5,896 bases of DNA, from NCBI GenBank assembly GCA_945911685.1, contig CAMEAW010000173.1, positions 1 to 5,896 on the forward strand, in the 5' to 3' direction. Shown here one piece after another: positions 1-5,101 of this stretch (within the stretch, counting starts at the first letter, position 1; every line of letters begins with the position of its first letter). Under the pieces are notes generated by a model. It had not been told where the DNA came from. It searched no databases and was given only the letters and a program-made list of their open reading frames with translations. Made by a program: the position numbers and the translations under genes. Origin of the DNA: Bordetella parapertussis. GTDB taxonomy: Bacteria > Pseudomonadota > Gammaproteobacteria > Burkholderiales > Burkholderiaceae_B.

Positions 1-632
1 GCCGCGCCGAGTGCAAACAGTGCAGTCGGGCCGGCAGCACTCCCCATGATGGTGAGAAACTGTTCTAGTGGTAGCGGCAGAGTCGTATTTGTCGCGGCCA
101 ACGTCACACCAACAAAAATGGCCACAACCACCGGATTTAAGAGCGTACCGCGAAAAATAATCTGCCCAATTTTTGCCTGGGCATTTTCGCCAACACTCAT
201 CAGCGCACTGCCCAGCGACAACAGAATCATCAGCTCTACCATGATCGCCATTGAAAGAGGGCCGGCACCGCGGGCCCCGAAGAACGCCAGCATAATCGAG
301 GGGCCCAGAAAACCAATGTTGCCTAATGAGGCGGTAGTGGCGTGCGCCGCTGCAACACTGGTGTTTTTGTTGACAACACGCGAGATGAAAAACACCAGAC
401 AAAAAATGCTGAGCCCACAAAACAGGTACCCAAAATAAAAGCGCGCGTCAAAGGCCACAGACAACGGTTGGGTCGAGATCAGACGGACGATCAATGCCGG
501 CAGGGCAAAACGAACCGAGAAGATACCTAAAATATCGACTGCGCCGGCAGGTACCCAACCCAAGCTCGCAGCAGCCCAGCCGGCCGCCACGATGCCAAAG
601 ATCGGCAGACTGAGAAGAAAGAAGTCAATCAT
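1..632 (-). CDS. AEC (auxin efflux carrier) family permease, partial
   Basis: This gene reads leftwards from an ATG at 632 and is open to the window edge, giving 210 codons of a family that is usually about 300-320 residues; the C-terminal third is missing. The translation starts MIDFFLLSLPIFGIVAAGW and is a run of hydrophobic segments: about residues 4-27, 34-53, 67-89, a Gly-rich stretch containing ASLGNIGFLGPS near 100-115, and further spans with LNPVVVAIFVGV and GPTALFALGA near the cut end. The order of short spans with a Gly/Asn-containing break in the middle is typical of AEC transporters, inner-membrane carriers of small organic anions such as malate. The substrate cannot be told from sequence. 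No clear Shine-Dalgarno precedes the ATG. It is divergent from the DUF5522 gene and is the most chromosomal-looking gene here. The family call is fairly firm, the substrate unknown. Confidence 0.85.
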   Translation of the reverse strand, partial: MIDFFLLSLPIFGIVAAGWAAASLGWVPAGAVDILGIFSVRFALPALIVRLISTQPLSVAFDARFYFGYLFCGLSIFCLVFFISRVVNKNTSVAAAHATTASLGNIGFLGPSIMLAFFGARGAGPLSMAIMVELMILLSLGSALMSVGENAQAKIGQIIFRGTLLNPVVVAIFVGVTLAATNTTLPLPLEQFLTIMGSAAGPTALFALGA

Positions 633-641
633 CGCACTTGT

Positions 642-667
642 GTTTGTTTGATACGTTTGTTTGATAC
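642..667. repeat. Tandem duplication of a 13-bp unit upstream of the permease
   Basis: GTTTGTTTGATAC occurs twice back to back (642-654 and 655-667) in the divergent region between the permease and the DUF5522 gene. Read on the minus strand the unit contains GTATCAAA, which also occurs in the intergenic region upstream of the 5102 gene. It may be a regulator site or a simple slippage duplication. Confidence 0.7.
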
Positions 668-684
668 TATTTCGTGGATAGTAT
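664..684. promoter_or_regulatory. Inverted repeat, possible operator in the divergent promoter region
   Basis: ATACTAT (664-670) and ATAGTAT (678-684) are perfect 7-bp inverted copies separated by 7 bp, directly next to the tandem repeat. On the minus strand the sequence TATACT here would serve as a good -10 element for the permease, about 45-50 bp upstream of its ATG, although no convincing -35 accompanies it. The symmetry and location suit an operator for a dimeric repressor acting on the permease, the DUF5522 gene, or both. This is inference from position and symmetry only. Confidence 0.4.
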
Positions 685-736
685 ACGAACACGGTACCGG
701 CAGATGCTGAGAGTACGCAACCTTTAGAAGCCCTAG

Positions 737-952
<216 letters not shown>

Positions 953-957
953 CGTTT

Positions 958-1101
958 TTAGGCTTTCACAGTTTTCGCAAATGAGCTTAGATCATCGATG
1001 TCAAGATCCGTTTCTCGCATACGACTATACAGGCTGCGTAGCTGCTGATCACTTTCATCGTTGTATTTGGCCTCTATTAAGCTGTTGCAATCGCTAACAA
1101 T
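958..1101 (-). pseudogene. Minus-strand coding remnant, 47 codons without a proper start
   Basis: Between two stops (TGA at 1104-1102 and TAA at 960-958) the minus strand reads 47 codons with a strongly protein-like, charged helical composition, including the segments SLIEAKYNDESDQQ, LRSLYSRMRETDLD and IDDLSSFAKTVKA. There is no ATG, GTG or TTG start near its beginning; the only in-frame ATG is in the middle. The composition looks like the C-terminal end of a small soluble protein whose front was lost or frameshifted. I do not recognise the family. It could also be a chance open frame, since a plus-strand frame is also open here. The rest of the 953-1145 gap shows no clear terminator or promoter to me. 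Confidence 0.3.
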
Positions 1102-1145
1102 TCAGTTACCAAAGATACGACTTACGCGTACTTTTTCGAAAAGAA

Positions 1146-1493
1146 ATGCCTCACAATAATGTTTTGAATTTTGTGATGGAAAAACGCATGTCCGCACTTG
1201 AATCAGTCGTCGAAAAAAATACCCAAATGATTGAGCGTCTTGATCGCTCGATGGATCACCTTACCCAGTCCATGGCCGATTTGCGATTGCAGATGAGTAA
1301 GGGGTTTGCTGACGTACGCTTTGAGATGATGCGGGGTCAGGCTGAACTGCGCCGAGAGCTGACTGCTGGCTACGTTGGGTCACACAATCACGTTGATTCA
1401 AAATTTTTCTGTCTCGTAGTTTTGCATTTCATTATTGCTTTTACTGTTTTGGGTTTTTTGGCAAGAGACTTTATCGATTTCTACTTAAAGTAG
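1146..1493 (+). CDS. Coiled-coil protein with one C-terminal membrane span (unrecognised family)
   Basis: The 115-residue product has a long amphipathic helix from about residue 12 to 72, rich in Glu, Arg, Met and Gln with heptad-like spacing (ESVVEKNTQMIERLDRSMDH and later LRLQMSKGFADVRFEMM). A short break (YVGSHNHVDS) and a single hydrophobic span, about residues 87-106 (FFCLVVLHFIIAFTVLGF), then lead to a short tail, ARDFIDFYLK. No signal peptide is visible, so a tail-anchored inner-membrane protein with a cytoplasmic coiled coil is likely. I do not recognise a named family; the build resembles small DUF1640-like coiled-coil membrane proteins. In-frame ATGs at 1176 and 1191 are alternative starts and none has a strong ribosome binding site. 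It ends 8 bp before the DNA-binding protein gene, so the two form a probable operon. A role as a membrane effector or anchor is speculation from gene order. Confidence 0.7.
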   Translation: MPHNNVLNFVMEKRMSALESVVEKNTQMIERLDRSMDHLTQSMADLRLQMSKGFADVRFEMMRGQAELRRELTAGYVGSHNHVDSKFFCLVVLHFIIAFTVLGFLARDFIDFYLK

Positions 1494-1501
1494 TCGCGCT
1501 A

Positions 1502-2002
1502 ATGAAACTCCGAATTATTGACGGCGTTGAAGTGCATTCTAGTTCTGGCAACGTATATGCTGCCCTTGGCTTAGCCGATGCTGAGCAGCTCAAGATCATG
1601 ACCGTCTTGGTGATCGAAATCAGAAAAGCCATTAAGCTAAGTAAAAATCTGAGCTCTTTTGTTGAGAGCGCAAAGAACGATGATTTTTATTGGGTCGAAA
1701 AAATAAAACTCGATTTTGCAACCGAGTTAGAGAGGTGTCGCCGTGATCTCAATATGACGGCTGACGAGTTTGCAAAGGAACTTGGTGTTGATTTCAGTCA
1801 CGAACAGGTTTTTGGTCGTCTAGCGCTAGAACCCCTGTCTGCTGCAGAAGCAGCTGAGTACTTGGGGATATCGTTGCCAACTTTGCGTCGCTATGTCCAA
1901 GCAGGAAAATTGCTATCTAGTCATATCGTTGGTCGCAAGAAAATATTCTCGGTAAATGATCTGAGGGCGTACAAACGCAATCGTGACTCGAATTCGACCT
2001 AG
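1502..2002 (+). CDS. DNA-binding protein: HigA/HTH_37-like N-terminus plus C-terminal excisionase-type HTH_17
   Basis: The 166-residue protein appears to have two DNA-binding parts. Residues 1-50, with SSSGNVYAALGLADAEQLK followed by a helix EIRKAIKLSK, resemble the start of HTH_37/XRE-type antitoxins (pattern G-N-V/F-x-x-L-G-L-x-x-A-E). The helix-turn-helix that normally follows is replaced by an acidic helical linker, with a second XRE-like stretch, ELERCRRDLNMTADEFAKELGVD, at about 75-97. Residues 110-160 are a clear HTH_17/MerR-like domain of the excisionase family: PLSAAEAAEYLGISLPTLRR, then YVQAGKLL, VGRKKIFSVNDLRAY. Such domains bind DNA in excisionases, phage regulators and some antitoxins. 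It follows the coiled-coil membrane protein by 8 bp, so it may repress that operon. A stand-alone recombination directionality factor is less likely, as no integrase lies next to it. HTH_17 is firm; the N-terminal relation is a weaker call. Confidence 0.75.
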   Translation: MKLRIIDGVEVHSSSGNVYAALGLADAEQLKIMTVLVIEIRKAIKLSKNLSSFVESAKNDDFYWVEKIKLDFATELERCRRDLNMTADEFAKELGVDFSHEQVFGRLALEPLSAAEAAEYLGISLPTLRRYVQAGKLLSSHIVGRKKIFSVNDLRAYKRNRDSNST

Positions 2003-2011
2003 CTCACTAGG
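1998..2011 (+). other. Short perfect hairpin at the end of the 1502 gene
   Basis: CCTAG-CTCA-CTAGG forms a 5-bp stem with a 4-base loop and includes the stop codon of the upstream gene. There is no T-run after it, so it is at best a weak terminator. Another palindrome, AGCTAGCT, follows at 2024-2031, giving three CTAG tetranucleotides within about 30 bp. Confidence 0.3.
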
Positions 2012-2041
2012 CCTATGCAGGGTAAGCTAGCTCGCACCAAT

Positions 2042-2060
2042 AACTTGATTAAACTTGATT
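2042..2060. repeat. 9-bp direct repeat at one-helical-turn spacing, probable operator
   Basis: AACTTGATT occurs at 2042-2050 and 2052-2060, a 10-bp period that places both copies on the same face of the helix. The second copy contains the -35 element of the predicted promoter for the XRE-ImmA gene. This is a natural place for autorepression by that gene's own HTH domain, although direct rather than inverted copies are unusual for an XRE dimer. Confidence 0.45.
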
Positions 2061-2083
2061 TTCATCTGTGCCTGAGCCATAAT
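2055..2083 (+). promoter_or_regulatory. Sigma70-like promoter of the XRE-ImmA/PIN operon
   Basis: TTGATT (2055-2060) is separated by exactly 17 bp from CATAAT (2078-2083). This matches the sigma70 consensus at 4 of 6 and 5 of 6 bases with ideal spacing. The predicted start of transcription, near 2090, is only one or two bases before the ATG at 2092, and no Shine-Dalgarno is visible. The mRNA would therefore be leaderless or nearly so. Confidence 0.6.
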
Positions 2084-2091
2084 CAACGTAT

Positions 2092-3216
2092 ATGGAAAAA
2101 GTGATTGATCGCGAAAAAATTAAAAAAGCGCTGCAGGCGCGTGGGTGGACGCAGAAAGATCTTGCGCGTGAGCTTGATGTGACAGCCCAAGCTGTCACCA
2201 ATTGGCTACAAGGAACCGATTTCCCTCGGCCAAATAAGTTATTGAAGCTTGCCACAACCTTGAAGTTGGGCTTCGCCGATCTTGTGGTCAGCTCAGCTGA
2301 TCGGCAGCCGGTCATTGCTTTTCGCAAGAAGGGCGCAGCCAAGACCACTGATGCTCATATTCTGAAGGCGATTGCGATGGGCTCGTTGCTGAGGCCCTTA
2401 GTGCCATTTTTACCAGCGTCGCCTTCTTTACGGGTACAGATTTCGCAGCCGACGACTCAATATGACATGCTGCAAGCAACCGCGCTTGAAGTGCGTAAAC
2501 GCCTTGGGCTCGATGACCACGCCGTCTTGTCATACGAGCACCTAATTGAGCAATTCGCAACGAATGGTGCCGTAATTGTGCCGGTGTTATGGGGCGAGAA
2601 GCAAAATCACAAAAATGCCTTGCATATCTTGCTTCCTCAAGAGCAGACGACATTCATTTTTTTGAATTTAGATACGCGACTTGAAGACTTCAAATTTTGG
2701 ATGGCTCACGAGTTAGCTCACGTTTACACCCCAGACCTTGCTGGATCAGAAGAGGGCGAGAATTTTGCTGATGCCTTAGCGGGCGCTATGCTGTTTCCTA
2801 AGTCGATCGCAGAGTCCGTTTATCCGCATGTAGTCCGGCAGAGCTCTATACAAGGTGAGATTCGGGAGTTGCAGCGGCACGCTAAAGCACACAGCATTTC
2901 GTTGTTCAGCGTGTTCTGCGAGATCAAGCGTTACGCGAAATCACACAGCCTACCCACACTTCGGTGCAAAGATGGTGACATCCACGCAGTTCGAAATAGT
3001 CAACGTGGTCAGTTGATTAGCGAAGTACTTTTTGAGCCGACTCCACCCGAGCCCGCAGCCTACATCGCGGCCGCGCAGACTGTTTTTCGAAGCGTGTTCT
3101 TTATTGCAGTCCAAAAGATGATCAAGAGTCAGGGCACTGGTCCTGGCTATCTGCAGCAGATTATGGATATTCCGATGTCAGACGCGGCAACATTGCATCG
3201 AGAGCTTAGCCATTAA
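2092..3216 (+). CDS. XRE-type HTH protein fused to an ImmA/IrrE metallopeptidase domain
   Basis: The 374-residue product starts with a standard XRE/Cro helix-turn-helix (residues 7-65: ALQARGWTQKDLARELDVTA, QAVTNWLQG). A linker leads to a COG2856/ImmA-IrrE peptidase domain from about 125 to 245. The zinc site is visible: HELAH at 206-210, with Glu207 as catalytic base, then ENFAD at 223-227, where Glu223 is the likely third ligand, followed by ALAGAMLFP. A C-terminal helical region (about 250-374) has no motif I recognise. Family members such as ImmA cleave or inactivate a partner repressor in response to stress, and XRE-fused forms are common beside toxin genes. The stop overlaps the PIN gene start by one base, so they are translated together. 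Likely role: autoregulator or antitoxin-like partner that degrades or senses something to free the PIN protein. The domain call is firm, the pair's role inferred. Confidence 0.9.
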   Translation: MEKVIDREKIKKALQARGWTQKDLARELDVTAQAVTNWLQGTDFPRPNKLLKLATTLKLGFADLVVSSADRQPVIAFRKKGAAKTTDAHILKAIAMGSLLRPLVPFLPASPSLRVQISQPTTQYDMLQATALEVRKRLGLDDHAVLSYEHLIEQFATNGAVIVPVLWGEKQNHKNALHILLPQEQTTFIFLNLDTRLEDFKFWMAHELAHVYTPDLAGSEEGENFADALAGAMLFPKSIAESVYPHVVRQSSIQGEIRELQRHAKAHSISLFSVFCEIKRYAKSHSLPTLRCKDGDIHAVRNSQRGQLISEVLFEPTPPEPAAYIAAAQTVFRSVFFIAVQKMIKSQGTGPGYLQQIMDIPMSDAATLHRELSH

Positions 3217-3812
3217 TGCTCGTTCTTCTTGATACGAATGCCTATTTGCGTCTTGCTAAACGTGTTAGACCAGCAGTAGGTGTCGTCTTTGGTCACAAGA
3301 GCTATGCACTCACAATTCATAAGTCTGTCGAAGATGAGGTTCATCGTAGCGCTAGGTTGAAGTCGCTTTATCCTTGGTTTGACGGACAAGAGTTTGCCGA
3401 CGAGCGCCTTGCCAAGCAGATTCGCCTTTCGGCGGAAGAAAAGTCTAGCGTGCAAGCTGCACAGAGCGTTCTGCATGGGTGGGTGTTGGCCGACCCTAGC
3501 CAATACACTAGTGGAGGGCGCTCGCCGCCCGGACCTACGGATTGCTTGCTCTTGGCGCTAGTTCAAGTCAAGGGTGGCATAGTCGTTACGGATGATCTTG
3601 GCATGCATGCATTGGCTAAGGAATTCATGATAAGTGTCTGGCACGGCTATGAGCTGCTGAATAAGCTCCGTTCGGCTAAGGTGGTTGATGGTGCGCTAGT
3701 ACGCGAGATTTTTGAAGCGTTAGAGGCAAATGGCGACCTTCCCAAGTCTTGGCGTGGGGCAAAGCATTCCGTTTTTTGGAAAATCTTCGGTCGTAAGGCA
3801 AGGCCGTTGTGA
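3216..3812 (+). CDS. PIN-domain ribonuclease, probable toxin or effector
   Basis: The 198-residue protein begins MLVLLDTNAYLRLAKR, the typical first strand of a PIN domain with Asp6. Further acidic residues that would form the Mg2+ site are Glu39/Glu41 in HKSVEDEV, Asp109 in GPTDCLLLAL and Asp126/Asp127 in GIVVTDDLGM. All four standard acidic positions are present, so the nuclease is likely active. PIN proteins of this size cut RNA in VapC-type toxin-antitoxin systems and related modules. The last 45 residues (from about 150) extend beyond the usual VapC length of 130-150 and end in a basic tail, KIFGRKARPL. The ATG lies within TAATG at the stop of the XRE-ImmA gene, indicating coupled translation and a dependent pair. 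Target RNA is unknown. The domain call is firm; toxin activity is inferred from family and context. Confidence 0.88.
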   Translation: MLVLLDTNAYLRLAKRVRPAVGVVFGHKSYALTIHKSVEDEVHRSARLKSLYPWFDGQEFADERLAKQIRLSAEEKSSVQAAQSVLHGWVLADPSQYTSGGRSPPGPTDCLLLALVQVKGGIVVTDDLGMHALAKEFMISVWHGYELLNKLRSAKVVDGALVREIFEALEANGDLPKSWRGAKHSVFWKIFGRKARPL

Positions 3813-3841
3813 GTCTGAGTGCGATTGATCTAAATCCCCCA

Positions 3842-4096
3842 TTACCCCACCCTCAAATCAAACCTCAACCTCCGCCTCTGCACCCGTACCTCCGCATACA
3901 CCTCTTCAACCCCCGCACTACCACCCACCAGCGGCAAGCTTGCTTGCGCTTCAAGCCTAAACCTTTCACCCAGCACCCCGTCATACGCCTGCCCCCACCA
4001 GTCTTGGATACGGGTTTGCACGCCGCGCAGCATGACCTCGCTTGGTACGCGATCGCTCTTTTGGCGGTTGAGTTGCGACGAGGCGGGGAGTAGGTT
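3842..4096 (-). pseudogene. C-terminal remnant of an HNH endonuclease gene
   Basis: On the minus strand an open frame runs from just after a TGA (4099-4097) to TAA (3844-3842). It opens with NLLPASSQLNRQKSDRVP, the closing part of an HNH nuclease motif (N-L-x-P, Asn, K-x-D-R-x-P). It continues IQDWWGQAY, ERFRLEAQASLPL, then QRRRLRFDLRVG before the stop, as in the tails of larger HNH endonuclease-domain proteins. The front of the nuclease, including the first His of the motif, is missing, and there is no start codon at the break. The fragment is therefore not functional as HNH. The opposite strand reads an open but proline- and histidine-rich sequence that is only the shadow of this remnant. 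The break at about 4097 lies close to the 3' end of higA. The nuclease assignment is from memory of the motif and is moderately sure. Confidence 0.6.
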
Positions 4097-4176
4097 TCAC
4101 AAGTCACTAATAAGGCAACCGCAGAGTCAGGCGTGCCAAGGCAAACAGTGATCGATGTCGAGCTAAGCTACGGTTA

Positions 4177-4186
4177 AACGTCAAGC
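4177..4186. repeat. 10-bp direct repeat AACGTCAAGC, copy 1 (end of higA)
   Basis: AACGTCAAGC here includes the complement of the higA stop codon and recurs exactly at 4815-4824, just upstream of higB. The two copies bracket the whole higBA module, about 640 bp apart. This could be an insertion scar or a chance match. Confidence 0.4.
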
Positions 4187-4489
4187 AGCCTGCTGCGCAC
4201 GAGGTCTAATTTCTTGCTTGATGAGTCGACCCACATCTTGTTCGGCTTGCTTTAAGTCAAAAGCACTTTGTAGATTTAACCAAAACTGTGCCGTTGTATC
4301 GAAATAGCGTGCAAGCCGTAAGGCAGTATCAGGCGTTACGGCCCTTCGCTCGCGAACGATATCGTGAATTCGTGGGGCTGGCACATGTAGCGCTATCGAA
4401 AGAGCGTGGGCGGACATACCTAGCGGAATAAGAAATTCTTCTCTCAAAATTTCACCTGGATGAATCGGACGCATTTTATTCGTGGTCAT
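4181..4489 (-). CDS. higA: HigA-type XRE antitoxin
   Basis: The 102-residue protein starts MTTNKMRPIHPGEILREEFL, the signature of HigA/VapI antitoxins, and has the HTH at about residues 26-50 (SAHALSIALHVPAPRIHDIV followed by RERRAVTPDTALRLARYF). The family motif FDTTAQFWLNLQ follows, and a basic, Ala-rich tail ends the protein. Its role is to bind and neutralise HigB and to repress the operon. I chose the ATG at 4489 because AAGG lies upstream just after the higB stop and the protein then has the usual length. A TTG further upstream would overlap higB and add an unrelated N-terminus. It lies 13 bp downstream of higB, the toxin-first order typical of hig operons. Only the arrangement, not toxicity, can be seen here; the family call is firm. 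Confidence 0.93.
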   Translation of the reverse strand: MTTNKMRPIHPGEILREEFLIPLGMSAHALSIALHVPAPRIHDIVRERRAVTPDTALRLARYFDTTAQFWLNLQSAFDLKQAEQDVGRLIKQEIRPRAQQAA

Positions 4490-4502
4490 GCTTATCTGCC
4501 TT

Positions 4503-4784
4503 TCAGTGATAGTCGACAATTTCGACTTGGTCTGGACCTAAAGGAGTCCAGACAAAACGTATGCGCCATTGATCGTTGATTCGAATACTGTGCTGACCCG
4601 TTCGATTTCCCCTGAGAGGTTCTAGTCGATTACCAGGCGGTGATCGTAAGTCTCGAAGTTCAATCGCACCATCTAGCATTTGTAATTTGCGCTGGGCAAC
4701 TACCTCAATTTGTCGAAAGCGCTTTGAGTGCTTGCCATCGTATAACGAACGCGTTTCAGCGCATAAAAATGAGATTATCGTCAT
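4503..4784 (-). CDS. higB: HigB-type mRNA interferase toxin (RelE/ParE superfamily)
   Basis: The 93-residue protein has the normal length and all the usual HigB landmarks: an N-terminal ISF, LYDGKHSKRF at 14-23, an Arg/Lys-rich helix VAQRKLQML, PPGNRLEPLRGN at 49-60, and GQHSIRINDQWRIRFVW at 63-79. The terminal VEIVDYH ends in the His that is part of the active site in related toxins. HigB proteins cut mRNA on the translating ribosome and are silenced by HigA. The gene appears intact. Its ATG lies about three bases after the predicted transcription start, with no Shine-Dalgarno, which suggests leaderless translation and low toxin output. It is followed by higA on the same transcript. The toxin may be the cause of retention of this otherwise decayed region. 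Confidence 0.93.
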   Translation of the reverse strand: MTIISFLCAETRSLYDGKHSKRFRQIEVVAQRKLQMLDGAIELRDLRSPPGNRLEPLRGNRTGQHSIRINDQWRIRFVWTPLGPDQVEIVDYH

Positions 4785-4793
4785 TTACAGAGA

Positions 4794-4822
4794 ATTTTAG
4801 AATGAGATTCGTCTAACGTCAA
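4794..4822 (-). promoter_or_regulatory. Sigma70-like promoter of higBA
   Basis: On the minus strand TTGACG (4822-4817) is followed after exactly 17 bp by TAAAAT (4799-4794), both one base from consensus. Transcription would start near 4787, so the higB ATG at 4784 is almost at the 5' end of the mRNA. The -35 element lies inside the palindrome described next. Confidence 0.7.
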
Positions 4823-4828
4823 GCGTTA
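4814..4828. promoter_or_regulatory. Probable HigA operator overlapping the -35 element
   Basis: TAACGTCAAGCGTTA is a perfect 5-bp inverted repeat (TAACG/CGTTA) with a 5-bp centre. It covers the -35 of the higBA promoter. AACG/CGTT half-sites are, as I recall, used by HigA/GraA-type antitoxins, so autorepression here is the simplest reading. Confidence 0.6.
4815..4824. repeat. 10-bp direct repeat AACGTCAAGC, copy 2 (upstream of higB)
   Basis: This is the second exact copy of the decamer found at 4177-4186. It lies within the operator/promoter, so its sequence is likely constrained by regulation, and the copy at the end of higA is the one that needs explaining. Confidence 0.4.
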
Positions 4829-4937
4829 TACGTAGGATGATAGATATAATGGGGTAGGTCGCATTTTCTAAATGTGAAGAGGGAACTTAATTTTAGTATT
4901 TGAAAGATCTAAAACAGATCGCACGTAGGACTATTTT

Positions 4938-4951
4938 GTGTATCAAATTGT
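4938..4951 (+). repeat. 14-bp repeat GTGTATCAAATTGT, copy 1
   Basis: This sequence recurs with one mismatch at 5016-5029, 78 bp downstream. Both copies contain TATCAA and resemble, without fully matching, an IHF site. They sit in the 317-bp gap between higB and the 5102 gene and could be regulator sites for that gene. Confidence 0.5.
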
Positions 4952-4959
4952 TTCGAGAT

Positions 4960-4975
4960 CGCCGAACAATCGGCG
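4960..4975 (+). other. GC-rich hairpin in the noncoding gap before the 5102 gene
   Basis: CGCCGA-ACAA-TCGGCG folds into a perfect 6-bp stem with a 4-base loop. No T-run follows, so it does not look like a terminator. A second short pairing, AGCAA with TTGCT (about 4989-5008), lies downstream. The 4832-5101 region holds no open frame I can support; besides these elements it has a TATAAT at 4845-4850 without a matching -35. Confidence 0.35.
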
Positions 4976-5015
4976 CTGCTGCGTTGTATAGCAAACTGAC
5001 GCGTTGCTACTGCGC

Positions 5016-5029
5016 GTGTATCAATTTGT
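5016..5029 (+). repeat. 14-bp repeat GTGTATCAATTTGT, copy 2
   Basis: This copy differs from the one at 4938-4951 at a single base. A third, shorter match, TGTATCA, follows at 5035-5041. All lie 60-165 bp upstream of the 5102 ATG. Confidence 0.5.
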
Positions 5030-5090
5030 AAATCTGTATCATGGCGCTCTGAATTAAATTAGCCGTGAGCACAAGATGGACATTAGTCAA

Positions 5091-5094
5091 AAGG
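5091..5094 (+). promoter_or_regulatory. Ribosome binding site of the DUF6932 gene
   Basis: AAGG lies seven bases before the ATG at 5102 and supports that start. It contrasts with the two TA-type operons in the window, which have none at their first genes. Confidence 0.5.
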
Positions 5095-5101
5095 CCTTTA
5101 C

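Noticed and set aside
46..438. Plus-strand open frame of 130 codons at the left edge.
   Set aside because: The minus strand encodes a recognisable AEC permease across the same region, so this is its antisense shadow.
2312..2653. Minus-strand open frame inside the XRE-ImmA gene (also 2049-2348).
   Set aside because: These are shadows: the plus-strand gene has clear HTH and zinc-peptidase motifs through this stretch, while the antisense translations are Ser/Arg/Ala-rich without motifs.
3809..4093. Plus-strand frame of 94 codons after the PIN gene, rich in Pro, His and Arg.
   Set aside because: Its composition is the typical antisense shadow of the GC-rich HNH remnant on the minus strand, and it would start with GTG inside the PIN gene end.
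4173..4179. GTTAAAC matches the integron core-site pattern GTTRRRY at the end of higA.
   Set aside because: No matching RYYYAAC partner is found within 150 bp upstream, so a 7-base match alone is not evidence.
4739..4832. attC-like element: CGTATAACG and CGTTATACG form a 9-bp inverted pair about 90 bp apart, and the right half resembles the end of an integron attC site.
   Set aside because: The left arm lies in higB codons for the conserved LYDG motif, the right core GTTATAC does not fit GTTRRRY, and inner arm pairing is poor. The right half is better explained as the higBA operator and -35. No other attC or integrase is visible.
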